Below, piece by piece: positions 31,112 through 39,535 of a stretch of DNA of 64,000 bases. The stretch spans positions 372,001-436,000 of the forward strand of contig NZ_CP028426.1 of assembly GCF_003010915.2 (NCBI RefSeq). Reading direction: 5' to 3'. The notes beneath the pieces are model-generated. The model made no database searches. It saw only the letters and a program-made list of their open reading frames with translations, and was not told the DNA's origin. Position 1 is the stretch's first letter; each line of letters begins with the position of its first letter. The translations under genes were made by a program, and so were the position numbers. This stretch comes from Gulosibacter molinativorax (GTDB lineage Bacteria; Actinomycetota; Actinomycetes; Actinomycetales; Microbacteriaceae).

Positions 31112-31185
31112 CGGGCTGTGGCGCAGCTTGGTAGCGCACCTGACTGGGGGTCAGGGGGTCGCAGGTTCAAATCCTGTCAGCCCGA
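31112..31185 (+). tRNA. tRNA-Pro (anticodon GGG)
   Basis: A 74-nt cloverleaf: acceptor CGGGCTG pairs with CAGCCCG, the D-arm is GCGCAGCTTGGTAGCGC, the anticodon stem CCTGA/TCAGG holds loop CTGGGGG (anticodon GGG at 31146-31148), and the T-arm is GCAGGTTCAAATCCTGT. The 3' end faces the integrase gene, so it is the probable attachment site of the adjacent element; CCA is not encoded. Confidence 0.95.
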
Positions 31186-31190
31186 CAGAA

Positions 31191-31224
31191 AAGCCCTGAT
31201 GAGACGCAAGTTTCATCAGGGCTT
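31191..31224. terminator. Hairpin directly after tRNA-Pro
   Basis: AAGCCCTGATGA and TCATCAGGGCTT form a perfect 12-bp stem around a 10-nt loop, starting 6 nt after the tRNA. It could terminate tRNA transcription or mark the element edge. TTTC follows at a short distance. Confidence 0.6.
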
Positions 31225-31382
31225 CATCGTTTCTGCCGACGGGTTTTTGTTGGTCCCCCTCTGGTCCCCCTGGCCGATTCCGAGCTGGCGCTTGGATACC
31301 GGGGACCGGGTCGAAATGGGCTGGCCTGTGGATAAGGGGACCAAAAGGGGACCAGAACCGCTCCGAGCATCGTTTCCGCCTC

Positions 31383-32612
31383 TCACAGCCGTCGCATCGA
31401 CGACCCGGTGCGGCCGTTCTGGCGCTTCTGCCCCGACGGTGAAAGGAACGCATTCGCCTGCTCCGCAGCGGACGCAAGGTGTCGGTCGTCGGGGTGGAGA
31501 TACCCGCGCGTGGTCTCCATCGATGCGTGCCCGAGGATCTCTTGGAGCACGTGTAGTGGGACACCGGCGTCGGCCATCCACGTCGCGCCCGTGTGGCGGA
31601 GCCCGTGACGGGTGAGATCGGGCAGGCCGAGGTTCGCGACGATCTTGTCCCAGTTCGTCGCATCCCGCACCGTCGCCGTCGTCAGCACACCGCCCTTCGG
31701 CCCGACCAACAGCTGCGCCTCGGGCTCTTTGCTTTCAGTAAGTCGTTCGAGCACCGGGCGCAGCGGCTCCAAGATCGGCACGCGCCGTTCTTTACGGCTC
31801 TTCGTGGGTTTGGTCACGAGGCCGCCTTTGCCGGGGAAGATCTGACGGGCGATGACGACGAGATTCTTGTCGAACCGCACATCCCCGACCTGCAACCCGG
31901 AAACCTCGGAGGAGCGCGCGGCGAGGAGGGCGGCGAGCATGACGAAGTCGCTGTAGGACTGGTCGATCTTCCCGCACGCCTTCGCGAGCCTGTTCAACGT
32001 CTTCATGTCCGGGATCGCGTGCGCCCGTGGTGATGCTTGCTCGGCTGACTGAGTGCGGAACGCGTTGCGATTCAGGCTGCGCTTGGCGCGGTTCTTCGCG
32101 GGGTTGATGGTGAGGAGCCCATCGCGTACGGCCTCGTCGAGCACGCGCACGAGGGGTGCGATGGAGTTCTTGATCGTGGATGCCCCGTAGCGCTGCTCCC
32201 ATTCATCGATCGTCCGGTCGATGATCCCAGCCGTGATCTGCGTCACCGGCAGATGTCCCAGCGCGGGCAGCACCCGCAGCTTGAGCCCGAAACCGTAGGT
32301 CTCGCCGGTGGAGGTCGGATCAAGACCGCGCGCCCAGCGGTCGCCGATAGAGGTGACGAACTCCGTCAACGTCATGGCCGTGTCCATGCCCTTGACGGAG
32401 GAGTTGCGCAGTTGATCGAAGAACGCGTGTGCGGCGGCTTCGTCGGTGACGATCTCCGAGCGGATCACTCGGCGTTTCGTGATCGGGTCTGTCCACCTCG
32501 CCCGGGCACGGATGCCGTAGGAACGGCGCTCCATGTCGGTCGAGACCTTCACACCGATGGGCGGCACCGGCTTCGGATCAGCTTTCGGGAGCGGTTCACC
32601 CTTCCGCGGCAT
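31383..32612 (-). CDS. Element tyrosine integrase
   Basis: A 409-residue phage-type tyrosine recombinase. It has an N-terminal arm-binding/SAM-like region and a catalytic domain with Arg in AARSSEVSGL, HGLRHTGATW (His-x-x-Arg), His in LGHASMETT and the Tyr in TRGYLH. Start ATG 32612 overlaps the excisionase stop by 17 nt, an int-xis coupling typical of actinobacterial integrative elements. The gene ends about 200 bp from the tRNA-Pro 3' end, which supports site-specific integration there. Confidence 0.93.
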   Translation of the reverse strand: MPRKGEPLPKADPKPVPPIGVKVSTDMERRSYGIRARARWTDPITKRRVIRSEIVTDEAAAHAFFDQLRNSSVKGMDTAMTLTEFVTSIGDRWARGLDPTSTGETYGFGLKLRVLPALGHLPVTQITAGIIDRTIDEWEQRYGASTIKNSIAPLVRVLDEAVRDGLLTINPAKNRAKRSLNRNAFRTQSAEQASPRAHAIPDMKTLNRLAKACGKIDQSYSDFVMLAALLAARSSEVSGLQVGDVRFDKNLVVIARQIFPGKGGLVTKPTKSRKERRVPILEPLRPVLERLTESKEPEAQLLVGPKGGVLTTATVRDATNWDKIVANLGLPDLTRHGLRHTGATWMADAGVPLHVLQEILGHASMETTRGYLHPDDRHLASAAEQANAFLSPSGQKRQNGRTGSSMRRL

Positions 32613-32811
32613 GATCTTGTTCCAACTCGACAAGCCACGCCTCGACCGCCTCAAGCCGGTAGCGGGCGATCCCACTCATGCGGATGAACGGCGGCCCGGT
32701 CCCCGCAGACCGCCACCGCGACAGGGTAGATTCCGACACCTTCAGATAGGTGGCAACATCGCGACTGTGCAGCAACGGAGACTGCACGACCGGTACCGTG
32801 GTCTCGTTCAT
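32596..32811 (-). CDS. Excisionase / MerR-like helix-turn-helix protein
   Basis: A 71-residue protein with a winged-helix motif (SRDVATYLKVSESTLSRWRSAG followed by RYRLEAVEAWL) typical of the excisionase/AlpA HTH_17 family. It overlaps the integrase start, so it is the likely recombination directionality factor. Its start overlaps the end of the preceding hypothetical gene by 4 nt. Confidence 0.85.
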   Translation of the reverse strand: MNETTVPVVQSPLLHSRDVATYLKVSESTLSRWRSAGTGPPFIRMSGIARYRLEAVEAWLVELEQDHAAEG

Positions 32812-33377
32812 GAGATCTCGCCCGTACGCGGATCGAGGGAACGATAGAACTGGTCCTCTTCCTCACGCCGCTTCTCAACCTCGGCGAGCACGAACTCGAT
32901 GAACTCGGTCTCCCGGTCATCGATGATCACGTCCTCGACCTGAGGTGCTGGTGCTTCGCCGGGCCAGGCCGTCTGACGGGTGGGGCGATCACGGTCAAGA
33001 CGCGTGCCGTTCGTGGCGACCCAGTCGCGAAGACGGAGCCGTGCGTCGGCGAAGTCTCGATGCCACGCCAGCGGTGCCGAACCACTCTTCTCCGCATCGA
33101 AGCAGCACAGCCAGTGCAGGTGCAGCGCGGACAGCTCCCACAGCAGTTCCGGGTGGTGGTGCCAGAACGGCGGGACAACTGCCGCCGGGAGTCCATAGGT
33201 ACGGCGAAGCCAGTGCACCCAGCGGTTCAGTTCCAGCCACTCCGCTTCCAGGTCTTCGGGCCCGAGCAGGTTCCAGTTGATCGGATGCGGGGGCTCAACC
33301 AACAGTGGCCCTTCGAAGTCGGCATCGAACTCGACTTCTTCATCGACAGTGTCGTCTGCGGTGGTGTTCTCGTCCAT
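32808..33377 (-). CDS. Hypothetical element protein between ssb and xis
   Basis: A 189-residue acidic protein I do not recognise. It has an acidic N-terminus, a Trp-rich central helix region (WLELNRWVHWLRRTYGLPA; WHHHPELLWELSALHLHWL) and a charged C-terminus. Proteins with the central Trp pattern occur beside conjugative ATPases in actinobacterial elements. ATG 33377 is chosen; GTG 33389 is possible. It lies between ssb and xis in one transcription unit. Confidence 0.75.
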   Translation of the reverse strand: MDENTTADDTVDEEVEFDADFEGPLLVEPPHPINWNLLGPEDLEAEWLELNRWVHWLRRTYGLPAAVVPPFWHHHPELLWELSALHLHWLCCFDAEKSGSAPLAWHRDFADARLRLRDWVATNGTRLDRDRPTRQTAWPGEAPAPQVEDVIIDDRETEFIEFVLAEVEKRREEEDQFYRSLDPRTGEIS

Positions 33378-33391
33378 GACGATCGCCACCG

Positions 33392-33850
33392 TCAGACGCT
33401 TGCGCGTGTCGGACTGGTGGGCTGAGCGCGGGTCGCCGCATCGTGGCCGAGATCATCATGGCTCGGCGCATCGTGATCGACGCTGGGGCGTCGGGGTGTG
33501 CGGTCGACCTCGTAGCGGGTGCGGGCGAGATCGTGGCCGATCCGAGAAGCGATGAACTCCTCCGCGGGCACCTGCTGCCCATCCTTCTCATACGTGTACT
33601 CGTGGATGCGTCCGGAGGCGACGAAGCGGTCGCCCTTGCGGAACCGTGCTGCAGCTTCCTCTGCGGTCTTGCGGAAGATCGCGAGGTCATGGAACGTCGG
33701 CTCCAACTGCGTGAACGACCCATCAGGCTCCTGCCGAGCATGCTCAATGCCGACACGGGCGTGAAACCTCGACACCCCATTCTCACCGACACTCAGCCGG
33801 GGCTGTGTGGCAATGAATCCTGAGATGGACTGCTGCGTATCGATGGTCAT
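33392..33850 (-). CDS. ssb: Single-stranded DNA-binding protein (element-borne)
   Basis: A 152-residue SSB with an OB fold (FIATQPRLSVGENGVSRFHARVGIE; FHDLAIFRKTAEEAAARFRKGDRF) and a short disordered tail. The tail lacks the acidic DDDIPF tip of chromosomal SSB, so it probably does not recruit the same partners. It would coat transferred single-stranded DNA. GAGAGGAG lies about 8 nt before ATG 33850, and the AGGTGCGC motif lies 51 bp upstream. Confidence 0.88.
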   Translation of the reverse strand: MTIDTQQSISGFIATQPRLSVGENGVSRFHARVGIEHARQEPDGSFTQLEPTFHDLAIFRKTAEEAAARFRKGDRFVASGRIHEYTYEKDGQQVPAEEFIASRIGHDLARTRYEVDRTPRRPSVDHDAPSHDDLGHDAATRAQPTSPTRASV

Positions 33851-33900
33851 GGGGTACTCCTCTCAAAGACGGTGACCGCGGTGGTCGCCGTTCATTGGAG

Positions 33901-33908
33901 AGGTGCGC
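33901..33908 (-). repeat. Recurrent element motif GCGCACCT (copy 1)
   Basis: Minus-strand GCGCACCT, 51 bp upstream of the ssb start. It is followed (minus strand) by CTCCAATGAACGGCGACC, the same GGCGACC trailer as copies 2 and 3. Confidence 0.5.
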
Positions 33909-33932
33909 GGCACGTTCCCGCTCTTGACCTGG

Positions 33933-35708
33933 TTACGGGCGTTGACGCAAGGATTCTTCGACCACGGCCCGCTGTGCGCGGAGTTCGCCGCTGTCCCGCC
34001 TGCCCGTCCATGCGCGCAACTTCGCGACGATGGGTGGGGCTGCGCGAAGCAGGATGAGGCCGGTGCCGAATGGCAGGGTGCGAATCACGTCGGGCGGCAT
34101 GATCGCCACCCGCCGGATCGAGCGCTGCGCGGTACGGGAGCCGTGGTCGCCGATGGTCGTGGAGTCCGTGATCTCATCGCGTTCCCCGATCAACGTGGTG
34201 AGGTCTTGGAGGTCGCGACTATTGGATGCCCCACCGAGGATGATCTTCACGATCGAGGCGTCCCAGATCGCGCCGGCAGCGTTCTCCGACCACTTCTCCC
34301 GTGCTTGGGCGAGTGACTGCAGCACCGGCATTGTCGTGATCCCCGTACCCCCGCCTTCCGCCATCAGCGTCGGTAAGGACGGGAGTGGGGCGAGATTCCC
34401 GATCTCATCGAGGGCGAGGAGCAGGGGCGGGTCGAGGCGCGCGGATGGTGATCTTGCGGCGAGGCGTCGGGCAGCTTCGACGAGGTCTTCCACGAACGCC
34501 GACACCAACGCCGCACTGTTATTCGCCCCAGCCCCCGTCGCCAAGAGATACACAGTGCCGCGTTTGCGGAGGAACTCTTCCGGGTCGAACCGCTCGTCTG
34601 GGCCGGGGCTCACGGCGTCGAGGACGCGCGGGTCGGCGAGGGCTGCGAGTGAGAGGGAGACGCCTTGCCAGATTGAGTCACGGGTGCGGGGGTCGGAGTC
34701 GATCATTGCTTGCAACGAGTCCGCCCACCCTGTTGCAGCGTTCGGGTTGGCGGTGAGGATCGCGACGGCATCGGACGCTGCGGCGGGGTCGAGGGTCCAC
34801 CGGAACAACTCGGCTGGGGTGCGGTGGTCGAGGGCTGCTGCGTGGAGGAGGGCTTGGAGTGCGGTGCGGGTTTTCCCTTCCCAGAAGTCACCGCCCTCAA
34901 CACCACCCGCGGACAGGCCGGTGCCGGCTGCGAGGCCGGTGGCGCGGATCATCGCCGTCAACGGGTCCTCACATCCCCGAATCGGCGACCACCGGAGCCC
35001 CGCCGGAACACCTTCGGCGAGGTGTTGCGGGTCGAACACCGCCACCGGCCGCCCCTCAGCACTGCGGGCGGTGAGAGTGGCGGTCAGGTTATCCGGGCGG
35101 GTGGAGGTCGTGACGACCGCACCGGGTGCGTCGAGGATCGCATTGATCACGACGTGCAGGCCCTTGCCTGAGCGCGGTGGCCCGATCAGCAGGATCGAGT
35201 CCTCGACACTCGCCCACACGTTCACGCCCCGCGATGCCCCGAGCAGATAGCCCACGTCTTGCGCTTCGGGCTTTGGCAGTGAGGGGCGGAGTTGCCCGCC
35301 GCGGCGCAGCAGCGCCTTCTCCGACGCAGCGGTGGTGACATCGGTGCGGGTCGCGATCCCGACGATCCGATACGGGTCGATCTTCGTGCGCCGGGTGTGC
35401 TCCCGGAACGTGCGCCACACCCACCAGCCCGCGGCACCAACCGTGATGATCAGGAGCCCCGCGACGATCCAGTAGACGACGGCGTTGAGCCCATCGGCAC
35501 CAAGCGCGGTACCCGGGTCGGCGGGGTGCAAGAGTACGCCGAGACCGGATTCGATGCCACCGCTCGGCTGCGCGGCCCCTGTCGCCCACGCGGCGATCGT
35601 GCCGGTCATCCGGAGGATGACGGCAAGGGCCGCGGCCGCGATGAGGGCGATGATCCCGAGGTTCGCTAGCTCATCACCGAGCGCCCCGCCCTGCCTCGGG
35701 GTGCTCAT
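33933..35708 (-). CDS. VirD4/TraG-like type IV coupling ATPase
   Basis: A 591-residue protein with two N-terminal transmembrane segments, a Walker A motif in LLIGPPRSGKGLHVVI, Walker B LLLALDEIGNLAPLPSL and the conserved TMPVLQSLAQAREKW. Such ATPases bring DNA-protein substrates to the transfer channel. ATG 35708 overlaps the preceding gene by 4 nt (ATGA). It is the first strong indicator that this is a conjugative rather than merely mobilisable element. Confidence 0.92.
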   Translation of the reverse strand: MSTPRQGGALGDELANLGIIALIAAAALAVILRMTGTIAAWATGAAQPSGGIESGLGVLLHPADPGTALGADGLNAVVYWIVAGLLIITVGAAGWWVWRTFREHTRRTKIDPYRIVGIATRTDVTTAASEKALLRRGGQLRPSLPKPEAQDVGYLLGASRGVNVWASVEDSILLIGPPRSGKGLHVVINAILDAPGAVVTTSTRPDNLTATLTARSAEGRPVAVFDPQHLAEGVPAGLRWSPIRGCEDPLTAMIRATGLAAGTGLSAGGVEGGDFWEGKTRTALQALLHAAALDHRTPAELFRWTLDPAAASDAVAILTANPNAATGWADSLQAMIDSDPRTRDSIWQGVSLSLAALADPRVLDAVSPGPDERFDPEEFLRKRGTVYLLATGAGANNSAALVSAFVEDLVEAARRLAARSPSARLDPPLLLALDEIGNLAPLPSLPTLMAEGGGTGITTMPVLQSLAQAREKWSENAAGAIWDASIVKIILGGASNSRDLQDLTTLIGERDEITDSTTIGDHGSRTAQRSIRRVAIMPPDVIRTLPFGTGLILLRAAPPIVAKLRAWTGRRDSGELRAQRAVVEESLRQRP

Positions 35709-36283
35709 GCGAGCCTGCTGACGACGAGGGTGCCGGAGATACGGCCGAGGAGAATCACTTCACCCGTCACCGCGGCCGCTGCTTGTTCCGTGGTGAGAAG
35801 CGCGCGGGCGGTGCCGTCGGGACTGGCATCTGAGTGGGCGTGGATGACCGCGACCGCGACATCCTCACCCGGCACGAACCCAGAACCCGCGACCTGATGC
35901 AGCACCGGCGGCACCGCTGCCACCGGAGGCCTCACCACCTCCGGTGCCGGTGCCTCCCAAGGTCTCGCGGTGGGTCGTTCTCGTGGTGGGGTGATGATGT
36001 CGGTGAACGTAGACCCGTCCGCTTCCCGAACCTGCACCCGCAGCGGCGTCCGGTGCCGGGCTGCGAGGGTGTCGAGAATCGCGGGGAACGATTCGCGCCG
36101 CCACCCGGGTGCGAATGGCTGCGGCAGATACGGTGCTCCGTCGACGGTGACACTCATGACGCCGTCCACGCTGATGGTGAACTCCACCACCGGCACCACC
36201 ACCGGCCCACCACTCTTGGGTGCAGGTGCTGTCGGGGGCTGAGTGTCGGGGTTGGTGCGGCGGTAGCGGGGCTTCGGGGTCAC
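35705..36283 (-). CDS. Hypothetical element protein upstream of virD4
   Basis: A 192-residue protein with no recognised family. A basic Pro-rich N-terminus is followed by VVEFTISVDGVMSVTVDGAPY, probably beta-strand, and a Pro-rich linker around residue 130. GTG 36283 is chosen over an upstream in-frame ATG because GGAAGGA precedes it by 8 nt. The element motif lies 37 bp upstream, and an intrinsic terminator separates it from the surface-protein gene, so this gene probably has its own promoter. Confidence 0.75.
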   Translation of the reverse strand: MTPKPRYRRTNPDTQPPTAPAPKSGGPVVVPVVEFTISVDGVMSVTVDGAPYLPQPFAPGWRRESFPAILDTLAARHRTPLRVQVREADGSTFTDIITPPRERPTARPWEAPAPEVVRPPVAAVPPVLHQVAGSGFVPGEDVAVAVIHAHSDASPDGTARALLTTEQAAAAVTGEVILLGRISGTLVVSRLA

Positions 36284-36320
36284 AAGCGGGTCCTTCCAAG
36301 ACGAACAGCGGTCGCCATGC

Positions 36321-36328
36321 AGGTGCAC
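36321..36328 (-). repeat. Recurrent element motif GTGCACCT (copy 2)
   Basis: Minus-strand GTGCACCT, 37 bp upstream of the gene starting at 36283 and downstream of the surface-protein terminator. It is followed by GCATGGCGACC. Confidence 0.5.
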
Positions 36329-36347
36329 CCGCACCGCCTGAGCGCAG

Positions 36348-36392
36348 AAAAGGCGGGATGGCACGAACCTGGGGGTTGGTTCGTGCCCTCCC
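36348..36392 (-). terminator. Intrinsic terminator of the surface-protein gene
   Basis: On the minus strand GGCACGAACC and GGTTCGTGCC form a perfect 10-bp stem around an 8-nt loop, followed by ATCCCGCCTTTT. It lies 48 nt past the stop of the LAxTG protein gene. Confidence 0.8.
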
Positions 36393-36439
36393 GTGCTGAC
36401 CCACCATGTGGGGGGCGCCAGCGGATCAGCAGCCTGTGG

Positions 36440-39400
36440 TTAGTCCTCCTTTGCTCCCTCGAACTGGGCCTTGAACTCCTCGAACGCCTCGTCCTCCTCA
36501 CGGACGTACCCAGTGCGTTCGCGGGCGATCGCGAGGCGGCGACCGAACAGCAGCACCCCGCCGGTTACGGCGGCGATCAGGCCACCGGCGAGCCCGAGCG
36601 GCCACCAGTTGCCATCCGCGCCGGTCTGCGCCAACTCACCCGGCGTGCCGGGCTCCTCGGGCGTCTCCGGCACGGGGGTGACGATGGTGGTCTCATCCGG
36701 TGCGCCGCAGAGGCCACGGTGCAGGATCAGGCCGTCCTCGTCGATCACCGTCTCCACCCAGTAATAGGTGCCGACCTCATCGAAGATCACCTCATCCGAG
36801 GTGTAGTCGCCGGGACCGTCGAGGTCGATCGCGGCGGAGGTGAACACGAGCTCTTCCGCGGTGCACAGCGCCTCATCGGTGTGCTGCCGGTACGCCTCGA
36901 ACACGAGCCGTGCCCCCTCCGGCACGGTGCCGGTGACGGTTGCGACATCATGCGCCGCCTCACCCAACACGACGGTGGGCACCGCGTTCGTCTTCACCCG
37001 CAGTTCTTCCGGCTGCTCGGTGACGACGGTCGTCTCGCCCGGTGCTCCACACTTCCCTTCAGCGATCACATCGCCGTCGGTCGCATAGAGGGTTTCGACC
37101 CAGTACACGTTCCCAGGCTCCGCGGCGATGGTGGTGCCGGAGTGGTAGATGCCGGCCTGGGTGACGGGGATCTCGTCGCTGACGAAGAACGGCGACTCAC
37201 ACACCGCCCCGACCTCTGCCGGGTGCGGCCCGTAGGCGCGGAACACCAGGTACGCGCCGTCGGGAATCTTCGTGCCCTGCACCAGCGCGGTGTCCGAGAA
37301 CGGTTCCCCGACAGCTGCTTCCGGGGTTGCCTGCGTGATCACCGACACCGGCACCTCCGTGCCTGTCGGTGGGACGTAGAAGCGTTCCAGTACATCCGCC
37401 GGAGACGACTGATAGGGCTGCACCCGGTCGTCGCCCTCGAACGTCGTCACGAGCACATAGAACCCCGGCTCGGTCGGCACGATCTTGTCGTCATCCGTGT
37501 AGCCGAGCTTGTAGACCCCATTCCTCGCCGGCGTCGTGAGCTCCGCCAGTACCGGTGCCGTGGTCAGGTCGAGATCATCCGTGAGTTCGGTATCGGTGGC
37601 GAAGGGGCCGTAGACGGTGTGTCGGAGCACGTCGAGGTCGGGGCTCCAGTAGCCATCGCCGGTGAAGTCGCCGTGGTTTGCCGGGAACCCCGACACGGTG
37701 GCGACATCGAAGGCGCGGCCGTCGGGGTGCACGTTGTACTCGCGCATCAGCGAGGTCACCGTGATTGGCCATCGCACGGATGTCGTCTCGACGTTGATGC
37801 CGTAATCGTCGGCCCAGTCGTTTGCGAGGTAGTCGCGCACCCACTCCGGCTGCGAGGACTTCTTAACCTCCCACACCCAGGTCACGAACCCGCCCGACGG
37901 CGCCACCACCGACGGTGACGTGTAGACGCCAGGGCCATCCGCAGTGACCGTCACCGTGCCGAGAGGAACCGCGTTCGAGTCGATCGCCGTGTTCTGTGCC
38001 GGGGGCAGGGTTCCGGGGACTTGGTAGGCGGTGCCCTCGAACACCACCGGAATGTGTGCGCCGTCCTTCTTCAACCACACACCGTTGCTGCTCGATACGG
38101 TGATCGTGTCCCTCAGGGCATCACTAGGGACGGCGAGGCGCTGGTCGGCTTCGGAGACGGTGACGGGCTGGAACGGCACCACCGAGGTCTCAGCGACCTG
38201 CCCGAACCGGTCGGTGAACGAGTCGGTCAGGTACTTCGCGTTCTCGCCGTGCGCGGCCTTGTCGATCGACCACACCCACGTGTAGAACCCCGATTCCGGG
38301 GCGATGATCGTGCCAGGCGACGAATACGACCCCGCACCCGTCAACGTCACCGTCTCGGCGCCCGCGACAGGGGCGCCAGCTGGTGGGGTGTCCGATTCGG
38401 TGGGCTGCTCATCGAACGGCCCATACAAGGTGCCGGTCGCGGTCACCTCGACAGGGTTCCCGTCGAGGTGAATCCAGGTGCCCTTCGACACCGACACCGT
38501 CAGCCCGTCCACGAACGCATCACCTTCAGCGACGAAGCGGGACGCAACCTGGGTGCTGATCTCCGGCTGGAAATCAAGGTCGATCACCGGAGACTCCACC
38601 GACGCCGACAACCCCGTGGAAGAGCCCGCGACAGCGGCGACAAGGCGCTGCGCACCGGGCGTCGTGTAGAGATCGAGCGCGGCCCCATATCCGGCGGCGG
38701 CGATGTTCATCGACGCGCCGATCTTGTACGACGGAACTCCATCAGCGGGGGTGCCGGTGATCGGGTGCGCACCGACGGCGAGATTCCGAGTCGAGGCCCC
38801 GTCCGCGAACACCGCATTCGTTAGCGACGCACTCCCCGTGAGAGAGTCCGGATGCGCTGCAACGGTGAGGGTGCCGTTGTACTGATCCGTCATGTCCAGC
38901 GCTAGGGACAACGACGGGTCCGTGACCGCGTTCACTGCTGCCTGCTGCCGCATGGTCGAGAGGTTCGCGAGGATCGTGCCCCGCTCCGACGCCGGCGCGC
39001 GGCCGACGTAGTAGGTGTCACCGGACATGCCGTGGGAGTTGTAGGTGCCAGCGCTGGTGACCGACCACACATACAAGGCGACCGCGGAGGTCACATTCGC
39101 ATCGCCCGACTGCCCCCACCGGTCCAGGACATAGTTCAACTCCGCGAGTTGCTGCCTCGACAACGAATCCAGCGACGTGATCGTCTCCGGGCCGGAGGTT
39201 TGCGCGAACGGAGAATCAGCATCCAAGTCAGCGCAATACGCCTGCCGGCCATCGACATCGGTGTTGTAGGCGCCGAGGAACCCCATCCCGATGTCGTACC
39301 CGACGCCAAGACTGCCCGCATGAGCTGCCGGTGCATTCAGCGCGAGCGACCCGGCGAGAAGGAACAGGGCCAGCAGCACCGACAACCAGCGCCGCACCCC

Positions 39401-39454
39401 TCTCCTTGGTGGCGCAGCTACCGGCTGCGGAATGTGGGTGAGTGATCCTGACAC
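36440..39454 (-). CDS. Large cell-wall-anchored surface protein with LAxTG sortase motif
   Basis: A 1004-residue secreted protein. A basic N-terminus and hydrophobic stretch (residues ~22-47, cut after AHA) form the signal peptide. An N-terminal domain with YCADL (Cys ~74) and VALYVW resembles a thioester adhesin domain, but the usual Gln before the second motif is absent. Several beta-rich domains follow, with two similar C-terminal repeats ending LVFRAYGPH and LVFEAYRQH. The end has LAQTG, a hydrophobic segment and a charged cytoplasmic tail, matching class E sortase substrates (LAXTG). GTG 39454 follows AGGAGGC. It probably mediates mating-pair contact or host adhesion. Confidence 0.88.
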   Translation of the reverse strand: MSGSLTHIPQPVAAPPRRGVRRWLSVLLALFLLAGSLALNAPAAHAGSLGVGYDIGMGFLGAYNTDVDGRQAYCADLDADSPFAQTSGPETITSLDSLSRQQLAELNYVLDRWGQSGDANVTSAVALYVWSVTSAGTYNSHGMSGDTYYVGRAPASERGTILANLSTMRQQAAVNAVTDPSLSLALDMTDQYNGTLTVAAHPDSLTGSASLTNAVFADGASTRNLAVGAHPITGTPADGVPSYKIGASMNIAAAGYGAALDLYTTPGAQRLVAAVAGSSTGLSASVESPVIDLDFQPEISTQVASRFVAEGDAFVDGLTVSVSKGTWIHLDGNPVEVTATGTLYGPFDEQPTESDTPPAGAPVAGAETVTLTGAGSYSSPGTIIAPESGFYTWVWSIDKAAHGENAKYLTDSFTDRFGQVAETSVVPFQPVTVSEADQRLAVPSDALRDTITVSSSNGVWLKKDGAHIPVVFEGTAYQVPGTLPPAQNTAIDSNAVPLGTVTVTADGPGVYTSPSVVAPSGGFVTWVWEVKKSSQPEWVRDYLANDWADDYGINVETTSVRWPITVTSLMREYNVHPDGRAFDVATVSGFPANHGDFTGDGYWSPDLDVLRHTVYGPFATDTELTDDLDLTTAPVLAELTTPARNGVYKLGYTDDDKIVPTEPGFYVLVTTFEGDDRVQPYQSSPADVLERFYVPPTGTEVPVSVITQATPEAAVGEPFSDTALVQGTKIPDGAYLVFRAYGPHPAEVGAVCESPFFVSDEIPVTQAGIYHSGTTIAAEPGNVYWVETLYATDGDVIAEGKCGAPGETTVVTEQPEELRVKTNAVPTVVLGEAAHDVATVTGTVPEGARLVFEAYRQHTDEALCTAEELVFTSAAIDLDGPGDYTSDEVIFDEVGTYYWVETVIDEDGLILHRGLCGAPDETTIVTPVPETPEEPGTPGELAQTGADGNWWPLGLAGGLIAAVTGGVLLFGRRLAIARERTGYVREEDEAFEEFKAQFEGAKED

Positions 39455-39510
39455 GAGATGCCTCCTGACGTTCTGGTGAGCAGCAACCCGGCACGGGTCG
39501 CCTTCACAGC

Positions 39511-39518
39511 AGGTGCAC
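39511..39518 (-). repeat. Recurrent element motif GTGCACCT (copy 3)
   Basis: Minus-strand GTGCACCT, 56 bp upstream of the surface-protein start and just after the dprA stop. It is followed by GCTGTGAAGGCGACC. Confidence 0.5.
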
Positions 39519-39535
39519 CGCCCAGGCCATCGACC

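Noticed and set aside
35834..37918. 694-residue plus-strand frame
   Set aside because: It lies antisense to the surface-protein and upstream genes, whose signal peptide, sorting signal and codon pattern are clear.
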